DNA of 64,000 nt, taken from assembly GCA_036784855.1 (NCBI GenBank), contig JAZDSV010000055.1:22655-86654 (forward strand), read 5' to 3'. The stretch comes from Aphelidium insulamus (lineage: Eukaryota; Aphelidiomycota; Aphelidea; Aphelidiaceae). The notes below the pieces were generated by a model. That model saw only the letters and a program-made list of their open reading frames with translations, did no database searches and had not been told where the DNA came from. Of the stretch, positions 13,801 to 24,915 are shown in pieces (positions within the stretch are counted from its first letter, which is position 1; each line of letters begins with the position of its first letter). The position numbers and the translations under genes were made by a program.

Positions 13801-14578
13801 AGCTGTTGGCTTCCGGCTGGACAGTCTGCCAAAGCTTCGTGACGTAAAAGCGCGTGATGGAAAGACGACACTCATACACTATCTTGTGCAGACGCTGCAA
13901 GAAAGAGCACCCGAGGTGCTAGAGATTTCGAGCAAGTACTTGTTTCTGAAAACAGTGCGGCACATTCGATCAGACGATATAAACTCTCAATTGTCGACTC
14001 TGAAGCGCACTCTCTCTTCGCTGCAGAACTACAAGCCCGTGACATCGACCGCGTTTGAAAAGTTTGAAGCCGCGAAACTGGCGCCGATCATTGTTGGTGC
14101 CAAAAGTGAAGTAGAGCGTCTCGAGGCCATGCAGTCTGCGCTTGCAGAATCGTGGCTGCAGACCGCGACATATCTAGGCGAAGACATTGACTCGGCCCCG
14201 AATCCACCTGTTCCCAACAAGAAGCCCGAGGAAATTTTTCTGGTACTGGATCATTTTTTTCAAATGCTCGATGAAACCATTGCGGCAGAGGAGCGCGCCA
14301 AGGCGAGGGCTGAGCGGGATGCAAAACTTGCAACGCAATCATCAACGAATGTCTCAGCCAGCAAGAAACCGCAAAACAGCCTCGAAGCGCAGAGCACTGG
14401 GTTTTCGCTGCGTGATCAGCTACTGTCAGAGATCAGGGAGCATGCGGAATCCCCGGTCAGGAATTTGAAGTCACCGCCAGTCGAGCTAGATACAACGCTC
14501 GGTAGCAGTCTAGAGCTGAATGCGGGATACTGTAGCGAATGTGGTCTACCCGTTTCGCGTTGCGACTGCAGCTTTTGA
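10823..14578 (+). CDS. Formin with N-terminal PTEN-like and C2 domains
   Basis: Exon joins resolved: 10823-11221, 11275-11387, 11445-11898, 11944-12275, 12318-13243 and 13285-14578, about 1,171 residues. Domains in order: PTEN-like phosphatase region (DIGRITDRIIALG, RRNNIDDLAAFLNTRYPNQ, LHCTNGLARTSVVVACYL), C2-like region (VEIRVSHLAGDE, MFNAGFF), proline-rich FH1 at residues about 500-540, then FH2 (KNKLHWSEIK, RARTVGIVLAKF, SLGNLMNYEYGGP). The tail has a small Cys cluster (CSECGLPVSRCDC). The phosphatase loop reads HCTNGLART where PTEN has HCKAGKGRTG, so catalysis is doubtful and lipid binding more likely. The first exon needs two one-base frame changes, at about 11050-11075 and at the GGG near 11103. 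Alternatively a 121-nt intron (10999-11119) skips that part. The intron at 12276-12317 is GC-AG. The FH2 domain nucleates and elongates actin. Confidence 0.85.
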
Positions 14579-14698
14579 TGCCTGTTTTGCATGCATATGT
14601 ACATAGACGCTAGAATTCATTGTACGTGCATTTGGTAGCGAACAATCGAACAGTACCCCTTTTTCCTCCAGCTAGGGTTGTGCGGAGACAATCACACA

Positions 14699-15879
14699 AT
14701 GGAATTGCGGTGCAATCAATCGCACTGCCGGCGCGTTCTCGGCGGCGCCTTGGCTTCGGTGTCGAGCAACACGGAGACTAAAGCCTGCATCACTACCTGC
14801 TCACGTATAGTTATTATTGAACAGTTGTCCTGTGGCTCACAACTTCTCAGACGTATTTTGTCTGCAATGCGCAAGATCTGCATTTTCCACGGCTCTGGTG
14901 TGTCCGGCCTGTGACACGTCATTACCACGACGGTGCGCTATGTATGCTTATGCTTATATATAACAAAATAATCAAACAGAGATGACATATTGTCGGTTGA
15001 TCTGAACCCGTCTGAAGACTACAAGTCGGTATGAAATCACATGTACATCAATCAACGTGTCCACATCTCAATAACAGTGCGTCCTGGCCGGCCTACCGCC
15101 CGATATCATTGCAGAGATCTGTGCGCGGTCATTGGCATTCTGGCAGTACCAGATGACACAAGAGAGCTCCTTGCAAAAAGCACTGTACACCAGCCTTGAT
15201 GAAAAATGTGTTCAGCTCGAGCAGGAAGTCCAAGCAGTGACGATGGAGTCCCGTCGTGAAATGGAAACGCTAACTGAACAAATGAACTGTAAGCATTATG
15301 GATGTTGTAAAACATCATTCATACTTGTCGTCAGTCTTGAAGACCGACTATGAGATGGAGCGGAAAAAGGTTGCTGGTTTGCAGGATGGATATGCGGAAA
15401 AGGGCCGCCAGCTACAGAAGCTGCAGGCAAGACACGGTACCGTAAAAGTATAATATGATGTAATAATCGCACAGCTTGCGTATGACAAGCTCAAGAAAAA
15501 GACGGCGACAACATCAATGCTGGCAAATGGCGGCGGACAGCATTCTGCTGCTGATCCATTCCGACAATATCCGCAGCAGTCACCACACATTTCCAGAGCC
15601 ATTCCACACCAGCAGCCAAGCAGTCTGACCTCGTTCCCCACTCCGTACACGCCGCGCAACACCACCACAAGCCGCTCAGTGGCATCGCCAACGGGACAGT
15701 ACGACCGCGTTGACTACAGCGGCAATGGATACAAGCACCAATATCGCGGCGACGAACGACCAATGACACCTCAAACAGCGCCGAACCGACCGCGCCAAGT
15801 GTCCACAAAGCAACCAGGCACCCCAAACATCACCGTCCATGAAGGAGTACGCTTACCGTGGTGGAAGCACAACAAGTAG
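14699..15879 (+). CDS. HEI10: HEI10/CCNB1IP1-like RING E3 ligase
   Basis: Exons 14699-14804, 14851-14932, 14980-15028, 15078-15288, 15335-15426 and 15475-15879 encode 314 residues. The RING finger is spread over the first two exons: CNQSHC, then ACITTCSHVFCLQCARSAF and CPACDTSL. It is followed by DDILSVDLNPSEDYKSCVLAGLPPDI and LAFWQYQ, the family's hallmark linker, then a coiled coil to about residue 185. The tail is Ser/Pro/Gln-rich and disordered. HEI10 proteins act as SUMO or ubiquitin ligases that designate meiotic crossover sites. The fifth intron (15427-15474) uses GC-AG, which is the only option that keeps KLQLAYDKLKKK in frame. The gene implies that the organism has meiosis. Confidence 0.85.
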
Positions 15880-15925
15880 TGTGCAAGTGTCCGAAACCAA
15901 GCTACCACACAAATACATATATTTT

Positions 15926-16908
15926 CTACCCAGGTGCACCGAGACCGCGACGATTCTGCTGAAACTTCCACTCGGGCTCCTCGTGGCCGGCAAGCAGATG
16001 GTGGCCGGCATTGCTGGCACCATCGTGGTCGCCTTCATCATCAACACTGTCCGCAGTGAGACCAAGTCCGTGCATGAGCATCTTGTAGCCAATGCTGTCT
16101 CCCGACATCAGTGGGCTGCCATCTGTTGCCAAAGTCACTGCCTGCAGCCGCTTGACACGCTCCTGCCACTGCAGGGGATGGTCCAATGCGAAATCCTGTC
16201 GCAGCTTGACGGGGTCCACGTGCGGGTGCACGCGACACAATGCCGCATCCACCGCCCGCTCGCACTCTTCATACAAAATAGGCACATTGGCGGCGGTAGG
16301 TGTATGGCGTGCGGGTGTGCTGTGTACGGAAGAGCACCAGGTGACGCGAGGCACCGGAACCCCGTGTCCGCACCCGCAGTGACAGTGGCGCCGCAACCGC
16401 AATCGCCTCAAACACCGCGCGCATCGGAGCCGGCGCCGGCGGCATTGCCCACTCTTGTCGACTACATCGGCACGTGTAAAGTAATGGATACAGAGAGAGA
16501 GAGAGAGAGTTGAACTACATTCACCACCACCAACCTCTCGTCGAGGACGAATGGGAGCAGACAGAGCCGGTACAGTCTGCACGTCTCGTCCAGCACAGGC
16601 AGACTCCACCGGGCTGCCTTCAAAGTGGGACCACCGTGTGCACCGCCGCTGGACTTGCCGCGTTGCTGCGTGCGTGACTGGTACACTATGGCCGCCGATG
16701 TGGCATTGGCTGCGTGTCGCTCCCGCCGCTCCCGTAGCTGCCGCTTATGTTCGGCATTGCGCTGCTTGCGTGCCTGGCTCTTGGACGTGGTAGTTGTAGC
16801 CGGCTCTGCTGCAGAGATTTCTGAGGCGTCTACTGGATCCACCGCCGCGCCGCCAGACTCACTGTGGCCGCCTGACTGATCGCCTGACTGATCGTCATCG
16901 TCGGGCAT
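15926..16908 (-). CDS. Unrecognised basic protein, three-exon model
   Basis: I do not recognise this gene. The minus-strand start at 16908 gives an acidic head (MPDDDDQ), then a highly basic region (QARKQRNAEHKRQLRERRER) and SLPVLDETCRLYRLCLLPFV. A GT donor at about 16534 and an acceptor near 16460 join it to EWAMPPAPAPMRAVFEAIAV. A second intron starting gtacac then joins VLF to QCERAVDAALCRVHPHVDP, ending at 15926. The last segment, rich in D, H and G, is less convincing because the opposite strand also stays open there (15839-16513 +) with a hydrophobic stretch. The 3' end lies 46 bases from the stop of the convergent HEI10 gene. A tract of nine GA units (16495-16509 region) lies inside the first intron. 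Confidence 0.4.
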
Positions 16909-17155
16909 TGTGTGTGCCACAGCGTGTGTCTCTGCCACACACAACACAGCTTGTTGCATGGTGTAAATATATCTTGTGTTAACCAAACATATGTCAAGTG
17001 AGTGATTACAGCCAGTCCAATAACCAGCGAGTTGCTGGTCGGTGTAATGGAGAGATTGATCGGTGGTGCCAGCAACTCGGCGCGCGCCCAGCACCTCGGC
17101 AACATAAATAGCTGCGACGTATAGCAGCCGCACTAATCAGTTCATCTCTCTCAAC

Positions 17156-17695
17156 ATGAAAGCAACCATGATATACGGCGTTATTCTGGTGGTGGTGCTG
17201 CTAGTGACGCCAAGCTGCGCCGGAACTGTGGTTGCCAAACCACTTCCAACGAGTCCGGCAGCGAAACCTACACAGATAGCGCCGACTAACAAAGCAGTGA
17301 CCATGATAACGCCTACTTGCCGCGGTCACAGCTGCAGTAGCATAAGTAGTGGCTTCAGCAGTAGCTCGTTGTCCAACCCTTCTCTCGGGAAATCGGCAGG
17401 ACCACCGAGCACAGCATCTTCATCAGACGAAGGGTTTGGCGATTTCACAGCAGCCCGTGATCCGTCCGTCAAACTTGGACCACCGCCCGTTGCCGACCAG
17501 AAGAACAATGTGTCGCCGTCGACGCCTAAGGGTGAAGAAAATACTCGTCACCACGCTGATATGATACGCAAAGCTCTGCTCATGGCTGGTGGACTTGGGA
17601 GTGCGGGTGGTGGCGCTATAAGTGGAGGTAGCGGCGGCAGTCATAACAGTGGCGGCAGTAGTAGCAAATATTATTCTGCTCCAGGTCAAATCTAA
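17156..17695 (+). CDS. Small secreted Ser/Gly/Pro-rich protein
   Basis: A single-exon gene of 179 residues. A clear signal peptide (MKATMIYGVILVVVLLV, then TPSCAG) is followed by a Pro/Thr/Lys-rich stretch, two cysteines (CRGHSC) and a Ser-rich middle. The end is a Gly/Ser-rich tail with SGGSGGSHNSGGSSSKYY. No known domain is visible. The start has a TATA-like cataaata about 55 bases upstream and stop codons before it in frame. Its composition resembles secreted surface or effector-like proteins, but the function is unknown. Confidence 0.7.
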   Translation: MKATMIYGVILVVVLLVTPSCAGTVVAKPLPTSPAAKPTQIAPTNKAVTMITPTCRGHSCSSISSGFSSSSLSNPSLGKSAGPPSTASSSDEGFGDFTAARDPSVKLGPPPVADQKNNVSPSTPKGEENTRHHADMIRKALLMAGGLGSAGGGAISGGSGGSHNSGGSSSKYYSAPGQI

Positions 17696-17928
17696 GGGAT
17701 GTGATGCCAACGGTCTAGCGTGCCAATACATATACCCGCACTGCACTTTGCATATTGACACTCACGTCCCATACGTGTAATATTGTATGTTAGGAACTTT
17801 TTATGTATTCTGAGCATTTATGGGAGCAGTTCATTGACATATTATATCACATAATATAATATTATAATATCTGCAAGAGAGGTGAAGACAAGGCACACCG
17901 AACTCACAAAACATTCACTCCAGTGCAA

Positions 17929-20327
17929 ATGCAACACCGCCGCCAAACACTCGGCCAGCTGAGCAGCAGCCACGGCAACATTCCGGCAAATGCCGCAGCG
18001 GGTGGTCCGCACTCGGCCGCCTATCCCGGTGCCAAGTCCCGGCTGTCCATGGGTGGGCCGCGACAGTCCATGGGGCCGCCCAGACTGTCACAGCCGCCGC
18101 CGGCATCATCATCATCTCAGCCGCCGCCGGCATCATCATCATCTCAGCCGCCGCCGCCATCGTCTCGTCTCTCCTCCGTGCACGACATGATGACTGGCAT
18201 GAGTCTGGGTGCCACTGGTGGCAGTATGCAGCAGCAAGAGAATATGCATGCAAATGGCAGACCCAGCATTGGTCGCCGCACCTCGGTGTCGAGGTACATC
18301 ACACATGCGGTTGAATGTTGTCGACAGCGCTCACTCGTTATATACAGACGATCGAGTGCGTATGGCCGCCAGTCAGTCAGCGGGCACGGCGGTGGCGGCA
18401 TGATGGCGCAGTCAGGTGGCCCGGCCACAATGTTCAAGGAGCCGCGCAACATTCGCAACAAGCAGTGGCAGTACACCGCCATCCGTAACCTGATTGAGTT
18501 CCTGGGCTCGGATGGGTCCGACATGGTCATCTCGCCCAAGATTCTCAATGCGCCCTCCACCAAGGACTATCAGCGTATATTCCAGTACCTGTACGGCAAG
18601 GTGGATGACCGCTTTCAGTGGAACAAGAAAAAATTTGAAGAGGAGGTGCCACAGGTGCTCAAGGCGCTCAAGTACAATTATTGTAATTGTTCTGTTTATC
18701 GAGTTGTTCACCTACAAGGTATCCGTTTGCGGACCAGATAAACAAGTCGATGCTGTTCGCCGTCGGTTCTCTGCACGCCTGGCCGCCGTGTCTTGCAGCG
18801 CTAACTTGGCTTGTGGAACTCATTCTGGTATTGACTTTACTGCTGTTTAATGTCTGTGACATTAATTCCAGGTCTGCCAACGTATGGACGCCGAGCTGGC
18901 CTATGATGAGAATGGGGAGCATGCACAGCCAGACAAGATATTCATTGCATTCTTGGCGCAGAAATATCGTCAGTTCCTGGAGGGTGATGATGATTTTGAG
19001 GCGATGGACGCTTCCCTTGCCGAGGGCTTCCGTATGTGTACCATTATATTTCAATAGTGTACAAACTTGATCCCGTAGAAAAACGCGACCAGTGGACCAT
19101 GCAGGAAATTGCGCGACTAGAAGAGTCCAACCAGCGCATGGAGGCTGAGCTGGAGTCGCTTAAATCTCAACCGGTATATCAAATTAATGCTTTAATTCAT
19201 TCTTAATATTCCTAGTCACCGCTAATTCGTTGCCAACGAGAGCAAGAAACACTGGCAGACGATGTGGCCAAGTTGGAAAAGTGGATCGACACTCTGGCGA
19301 TGAAGCGTGCCCAGATCACGGAACAGATTTCCCAGCTGACCCAAGAATCCGTTACTCAAGGTAATCTTCTGCGACACACTTGAACTAAAATCTATAATTA
19401 TTTTAGAGAAGGAATTGTCGGATGCAATGGCGGAGCGCTTGGATTTGAATGCCACGGTTGAGGCGCAGGAGATCTCACCAGCCGATGTGGACCGAATGAA
19501 TGCCGAGCGGGAAAAGTTGACCAAGGGCATTGAGCAGGCCACCAAGCTGTTGGAAGACACCAAGGCCGTCAACTGGGAGCGAGAAATCGCCAGCTCCAAG
19601 AAGATGGACCAGGTACAGTGATATCACTGATGATGCACATAGTTCATAAAACTTGCAGGTTGAAAAGCTGTCCACCGAGTTCAATAATCGCGCCTATAGA
19701 CTCGAGCTGATTCCAGCGACGGCCACCAATGCCAATGGTGTAAACTTTGACATTCGGCTGAACAACACGGCCGTGCGCTACGACGAAATTGTGCGCGTGG
19801 ATCTGCGCAGCACCATCAAATCCTCCCTGTCCAGCATCCGCTCGGCGATCAAGGGACGCGCCCTGCAGTGCGAAGAGAAGTCCATGGCGGCGCGCGAAAC
19901 ACTGGAACGCCTGATTGAGCAGCTCAACGACAAGCTGGACGAGCAGGACCAGCTGCAGTCCGCCATCCAGAAGCTGCATGACAACCTGGAGCTGGACAAG
20001 GAGACGGCCGCCGCCGAGCTGCGCGCCAACAACGAGGAGATCGAGGCGATGGAGCGCGAGCTGCGCCGTGTCAAAGTCGAGGGCACGCGATCACTGTTTG
20101 ACGCGCAGAAGGCGGCCCGCGATCTCACGATCGAGTACGAGAACCTGGTGCGGCGCACCGGCGAACACAAGGAGAAACTGATCAAGGAGACACTGAAGGC
20201 GCTGGAGGAGCTGGTCGAGTTCAAGGCGCACATATCCACCGCGCTCACCGAGATGGAGAAGACACTCGCGGATGATCTAAATGTGGCTGCGGAGGAGGAT
20301 GCGGTTGCGAAATGCGAGGCGGCTTAA
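17929..20327 (+). CDS. NDC80: Kinetochore protein NDC80 (HEC1)
   Basis: Eight exons (17929-18293, 18348-18671, 18719-18827, 18872-19031, 19079-19173, 19216-19360, 19407-19612, 19659-20327) give 690 residues, near the family norm of 640-690. The basic, Ser/Pro-rich N-terminal tail has repeated SQPPPASSSSQPPPASS units. The calponin-homology head follows: DPRNIR-like EPRNIRNKQWQ, NLIEFLGS, PSTKDYQRIFQYLYGKVD, KYPFADQINKSMLFAVGS and WPPCLAALTWLVELI. Then comes a long coiled coil to the end, with one break around residues 440-520. NDC80 with NUF2, SPC24 and SPC25 binds microtubules at kinetochores. All introns are 42-54 nt and GT-AG. The identification is firm. Confidence 0.95.
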
Positions 20328-20578
20328 TGTACTGTCGGTAATTTAATATACTTTTAACGTACAAAGGCTTTTTGTGAGTGTGGTATTTAATGTGTCAAGT
20401 GAGTCAAAGTGGTAATATGCTATATTCATTTTTGTATGGTGTCTGCCATGTCCTGCGGTTGCCAGGCGACGCAAATGTGATGTGCATATTCTTGGTGCAT
20501 GGCAGCGCTGTATCTAGCTGTACACATCAATACTACAACGAGTAACACGTAACACAACCATATATATATATATATATC

Positions 20579-23533
20579 ATGGCACCACCACCACCACCAC
20601 AAGTTGGGCGACCGTAAGTGTGGCTTGCCCTGTCTACACTGATACTGACACACTGTGGCGCAGTCGAGCGGGATCTTCGGCGACAGTGCGGCCGCCGGGA
20701 GATGCATCACAAGCGCTGCTGCAATTCGACGCGGCAACAGTGTCCATGGACCGCATCGACGAGTACATTGAGCTGATGTATGACGGTGTGGCCGAAAAGG
20801 TGCTCGGCACACGCTGCGTGATGCACCTGGCAATGCAAGTGGACCAGCTGCCGGTCCTGGCCGCCAATGGTAAGTCCCCGTGTGGGCAGGTGTACATGTC
20901 GCTTACTGCCATTAACGCCTGTCACAGAGAACTTGATGTCGGCACTGTCACGCGTACTTGCCGAGGACGGCCGACGCAGCATCGACGTGTCCTGCAATAT
21001 CCTGACCACGTTTTACTGCTTCAGCGGGTACGCCGACTTCCAGGCGCTGCTTGCACGAAACAAGGTCGGCGACGCGTCCATCAAGACACTGGAGCGTGAG
21101 TTGGAGCGCTACCAGCTGTGGCGCGATGACAGTGGCGGCAGTGGCAGTGGCGGCAGTGGCAGTGTGACTGGTAGCAAGAGCAGTGGCAATGTGGGTACTG
21201 ACGGGGACGGGGAGCGTGGGCGCAAGCAGCGGGCAATGATGCGCCGACAGGACCAGCTGTTCTACGTGTGCGTGCACCTGCTGCTCAACATGGCGCACGA
21301 TGTGCCGGTGCAGGTCAAGATCACCAAGCGCGCCATGATACACTCGCTGCTGGCGCTGTTGACGCTGCAGTGCGAACGGGAGTCCGTGTTTGGCGGCGCT
21401 GTATCCTCCGCTACCGCCACCGCCACCGAGGCCTCTGCACACCACCAGGCACTGGCACCCAATGCCCAGGTGGTGACGGTGGCGCTCACATTTCTGTTGA
21501 AGCTGAGCGCGTACCGTGAAAACACTGCCGACTTTTTGCTGGACGATGGCGCCCATCTGGACTCTTTGATGGCGTTGACTCTGGACACGGCAACCGGCAT
21601 GGATTTGGCTGCGCGGCTGTGGTGCAATCTGGCGCACAGTGTGCCGATACGTGACTGGTTTGCCACACGGCCGGAACATGTGGGCAAGCTTGTGCTGGCT
21701 CTCGGCGGTGCTGCACCGGACTCTCCTCTATGGCAGCTGGCATATCTGCTGTGCAAGAACCCCGCCGTCTCTGCCGCTGCCCGAGATGCCGGTCTCATTG
21801 CGGCGGTTGGTCATTGATGTAGATCTCTTATCTTGTTTTCTCATAGTATGCCACAGACAATGAAGCGCCTGCTGGACAACTCCGTGGATGGCGGTGGACC
21901 GATTGCCGCTGGTATTGCATGTCTCTTGGCGAAGGATCCGGCGGCCGTGGGAATGATTATCGGCGTTGACCAGCACCAGCAGCAACAGCAACCAACCACC
22001 GCAAAGCCCTCAGCCACCAAGCGCGCGTCCAAAACCGAGAACGCCGACATACAGCCGGCCGCCAAGCAAGCAGTCGGCTTGAAGGTGTTGATGAAGCGGG
22101 CCGTAAAGACCCGCGAGACACCGCTGTGGAAGCTGCATCGCACGCTGTTCGCCGAGTGTCCGCCGCCGATGCGAACGCACTTTATGCCCTACCTGGACGA
22201 TTGCATACAGCTGCTGCTTCGTGGCGTGGAAAAGGCGTCGATTCAGCGAGACGGGGTGGCGGACTCGACTAGCCCGGCAGTTGTTGCCGCGATGGATGAC
22301 GAGAGTGGGGAAGCGGCAACTCTTGTCGCCGCCGACCTGTGGGCCATGCTGCGGTCGCTGGACAGCGTGCCGGACTTTGCCGTGGGCAGACTGCTGGAAC
22401 AGTACCCGGCACTGCTGGATGCCGCCATGGCCCGGCTCCGTCAATGTTTGCGCCATATGAGCCTGGAAGGTGCCGCTGCCATCAGCAACAATACTGGCAA
22501 CAATAGTAACAGCAATAGCAGTATGGCTACACAACTGCCGCAGTGGTCGCGGGCGAGCGATGATATCCTGTTGGAGGTGGTGCAGTTTATTGGGATGTTG
22601 GCCAGGGACCCGGCATCGGCGGCCAAGGTGTGCGAGCAGCGTCTTCTGCTCCGTAAGCCCGACTCGCTGACAGCCGGCGGAGTGTCGGGCCGGCAGTCCC
22701 AACAGCAGCAGCGACGGCCAGCCGCTGCACCCACCAGTGACTATGCCGAGCGGCGTGCACGCTCCGGGTCGTTCGGGGTGGGTGCGCCGCAGATGTCTGG
22801 CAGCGCTTCTAGTGAAGGCTCGCAACCACCCATTGCCATCACCATCATATCCGATGGCGGTAATTCTAGTGACCCCGCAGCCGGCGCATCAAGATCAACA
22901 ACCCGTGGCCGGTCCGGCACGCTGACTGGTGGCTCGGCACAGCGACCTCAGTTCCAACAACCGCAACAAGTGTCGGTGTCACCGATCGGCGCCCTGCTGG
23001 CCATCTGTCAGTGGAAGCGTGGCGATGCCGATATCGTTACGCATTGTCTGCGCACTGTCGGCATCTATTTGACAATGACTACTTCTGGCAGTAGTGGTAG
23101 CGATAAAGGCAGTGACTCACGCAAGACGCTGCTACGTGAGACGGCCGAGAGCGGAATTTTACAACCACTACTGCGTTGGATGGTGCATCCGACCGTTGCA
23201 TCCGTGCGCGACATGGCACACTATTGTCTGGCTGCAATTGAGACTGCGGCACTGTCTGTCATGGACAGCAGTAGCGACTCATCTGCACCTGGCGCCCCCG
23301 ATCACCACCATCATCATCAGGGACTGACGGATGAGGAGCGAGTGATACGCGACTGGTCTGCGCAGATACAACACATGCGGTTCTCGGTGTTTCACGCAAG
23401 ATGGGCAGACGCAGCGATGGATGACATGACGGGAGCAAACAGTAATGGATTGAGCGGGAATGGAAAGCAAACGGCGGCAAGGGTGATGGATGCCATGAAC
23501 ACCCCTCACCGATCATCCAGACGGCCCATCTGA
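20579..23533 (+). CDS. KIFAP3: Kinesin-associated protein 3 (kinesin-2 accessory subunit)
   Basis: Exons 20579-20613, 20664-20869, 20928-21805 and 21857-23533 encode 931 residues; family members are nearer 700-800. ARM-repeat segments recognised are IDEYIELMYDGVAEKVLGTR, MSALSRVLAEDGRRSIDVSC, YCFSGYADFQALLARNKVG, LERELERYQLW, LFYVCVHLLLNMAHD and ALTFLLKLSAYRENTADFL. The C-terminal block (VIRDWSAQIQHMRFSVFHARWADAAMDD) matches the KAP3 end. Extra length comes from low-complexity Ser/Gly/Gln inserts at 21129-21240, 21400-21450, 21970-22040 and 22480-22960. KAP3 links the heterodimeric kinesin-2 motor to intraflagellar transport cargo, so the organism very likely builds cilia or flagella. The final intron ends at the second AG (21856), which keeps the frame. 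Confidence 0.88.
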
Positions 23534-23838
23534 CTAGATCAACATCTACAGTTACTGAAGCTGTTTATGCGCCTTATTTTAAAGGATTGCCATGCGACAA
23601 TATTTTCTAGGAACCATAAGAAAGACTAGCATTCTTGGAACTTCCTGCAAATCATACTGCTCAACTAGTTGTTTGAATTTGAAGTGTACTCAAACAATGT
23701 AAAATGTGCTAAATGTCAACTAGTTGTTTGAATTTGAAGTGTACTCAAACAATGTAAAATGTGCTCATGGACAAGTAAAACAGCATGTGCAAATTATATA
23801 TATTAACCAAAAATAACATCATGTCGAGGCCTACGGGA
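23534..23838. other. Intergenic between two convergent genes
   Basis: AT-rich spacer between the stops of KAP3 and the first GH26-like gene. Apart from the 50-bp direct repeat listed separately, I see no coding or structural signal. Confidence 0.6.
23661..23765. repeat. 50-bp tandem direct repeat, two copies
   Basis: The unit beginning tcaactagttgtttgaattt occupies 23661-23710 and again 23716-23765 without a mismatch, with a 5-base gap. Each unit contains a near-palindrome (tagttgtttgaa / ctcaaacaa). It lies in the 3' spacer between convergent genes. Confidence 0.9.
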
Positions 23839-24915
23839 CTAGGAGAAGCGGACCAGCTCCTTGGCATACAAATCAGACAGAACCCCTTGTGCGTGAGAGG
23901 TAAGCGATTTGGAACGTCCAAACACACCATAATGCATTTCTTTGCCATAGCCAGTGCGATCCATCTCCAGATAGCAGATACCGCGCAGGCGAGGAAACTG
24001 CCGCATCAGTGTCTCATTGTACAACTGATTAAACCAGTCGATCTTGGTGTCGATCTCGGCCTGGCTGTCCATGCCGTATGGGGTGGGGCGTGCGGTCTCG
24101 GTAAAGTAGAGCGGTTTGCGCATTTGGTTGCAGTAGCGCTCGTAGAATGTGATCTGCTTGCCGTCTCGACCGGCAAAGTTGATCTTCTCGGCCACTGTCA
24201 GCGGTGGCTTATTTGGCTTCCCATCCTTGCGCGGCGGCAGCTCGACCGGCACCTGCGACACAAGCGTGATACCAACCTCATTTACGAAGTCTTGTCCTGG
24301 GAAATAGGCGTTCACATCCGTCTCGGAGTCACGGTTTTGCAGCATCACGGACCACATGATGCGCGTGGCACCAATGAGTTTTCTACCGACCCGCTGCTTC
24401 GTGTGGTTCGTTGCGGCTTTGATAGCAGATGCAATGCCGCGAAACTTTTCCACATACGATGCGGGGTCGACTTGATGTTTAAAGTGAGTGGAGCCGTCCG
24501 AATTGCGGCCGTTCGGCTCGTGTAGAATACGAGCGTGAATGGTGATTCCTTTGTCATTCCAGGCCTTAAGGCGCTGTGCAATCTGCTGGAACGCCTTGTC
24601 ACCCAGATCGGAAAAATTGGTCGGGTCGTTAAAAGTAAGCTCGAGGGTCAGCATCACTTCGGCACCGGGCGCGTTCAGCTTCACTGCATTAAGAAAATTG
24701 TCCGGATCGTTGCCCTTGAATCCATCGGAGCTCAGCTGCATAAATCGGTGGTAAATCGCCGGATTGCGGTCGCCGAGCTCATTTTTGAAATCGGAAAAAC
24801 TCCACGGAGCGTTCCCGTTATTGCCGAGATAGGCGCAGACAGCAACCTTGCCGTAGACATACTGTGCATTCAGCAATACCGTGCACAGAAGCAGCAGTGA
24901 CACAGTTCTCATCAT
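23839..24915 (-). CDS. Secreted GH26-like glycoside hydrolase, copy 1
   Basis: A single exon of 358 residues with a signal peptide (MMRTVSLLLLCTVLLNAQYV). The mature protein opens VAVCAYLGNNG and keeps the features of clan GH-A beta-mannanase-like enzymes: IHARILHEPNG (putative acid/base Glu), IMWSVMLQNRD, and YFTETARPTPYG (putative nucleophile Glu). Glycoside hydrolase family 26 enzymes cleave beta-mannans or related glucans outside the cell. This is the most diverged of three tandem copies (25299-26381 and 26931-28013), all on the minus strand and all ending LVRFS. Two reversed CCAAT boxes lie about 73 and 96 bases upstream of the start. The exact substrate cannot be told from sequence. Confidence 0.75.
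   Translation of the reverse strand: MMRTVSLLLLCTVLLNAQYVYGKVAVCAYLGNNGNAPWSFSDFKNELGDRNPAIYHRFMQLSSDGFKGNDPDNFLNAVKLNAPGAEVMLTLELTFNDPTNFSDLGDKAFQQIAQRLKAWNDKGITIHARILHEPNGRNSDGSTHFKHQVDPASYVEKFRGIASAIKAATNHTKQRVGRKLIGATRIMWSVMLQNRDSETDVNAYFPGQDFVNEVGITLVSQVPVELPPRKDGKPNKPPLTVAEKINFAGRDGKQITFYERYCNQMRKPLYFTETARPTPYGMDSQAEIDTKIDWFNQLYNETLMRQFPRLRGICYLEMDRTGYGKEMHYGVFGRSKSLTSHAQGVLSDLYAKELVRFS

Noticed and set aside
21806-21860. Suspected frameshift between KAP3 exons 3 and 4
   Set aside because: Using the second AG (21856) as acceptor restores the frame (IAA-TMKRLLDN).
22010-22825. 271-residue minus-strand frame
   Set aside because: Opposite the KAP3 last exon; His/Arg-rich shadow.
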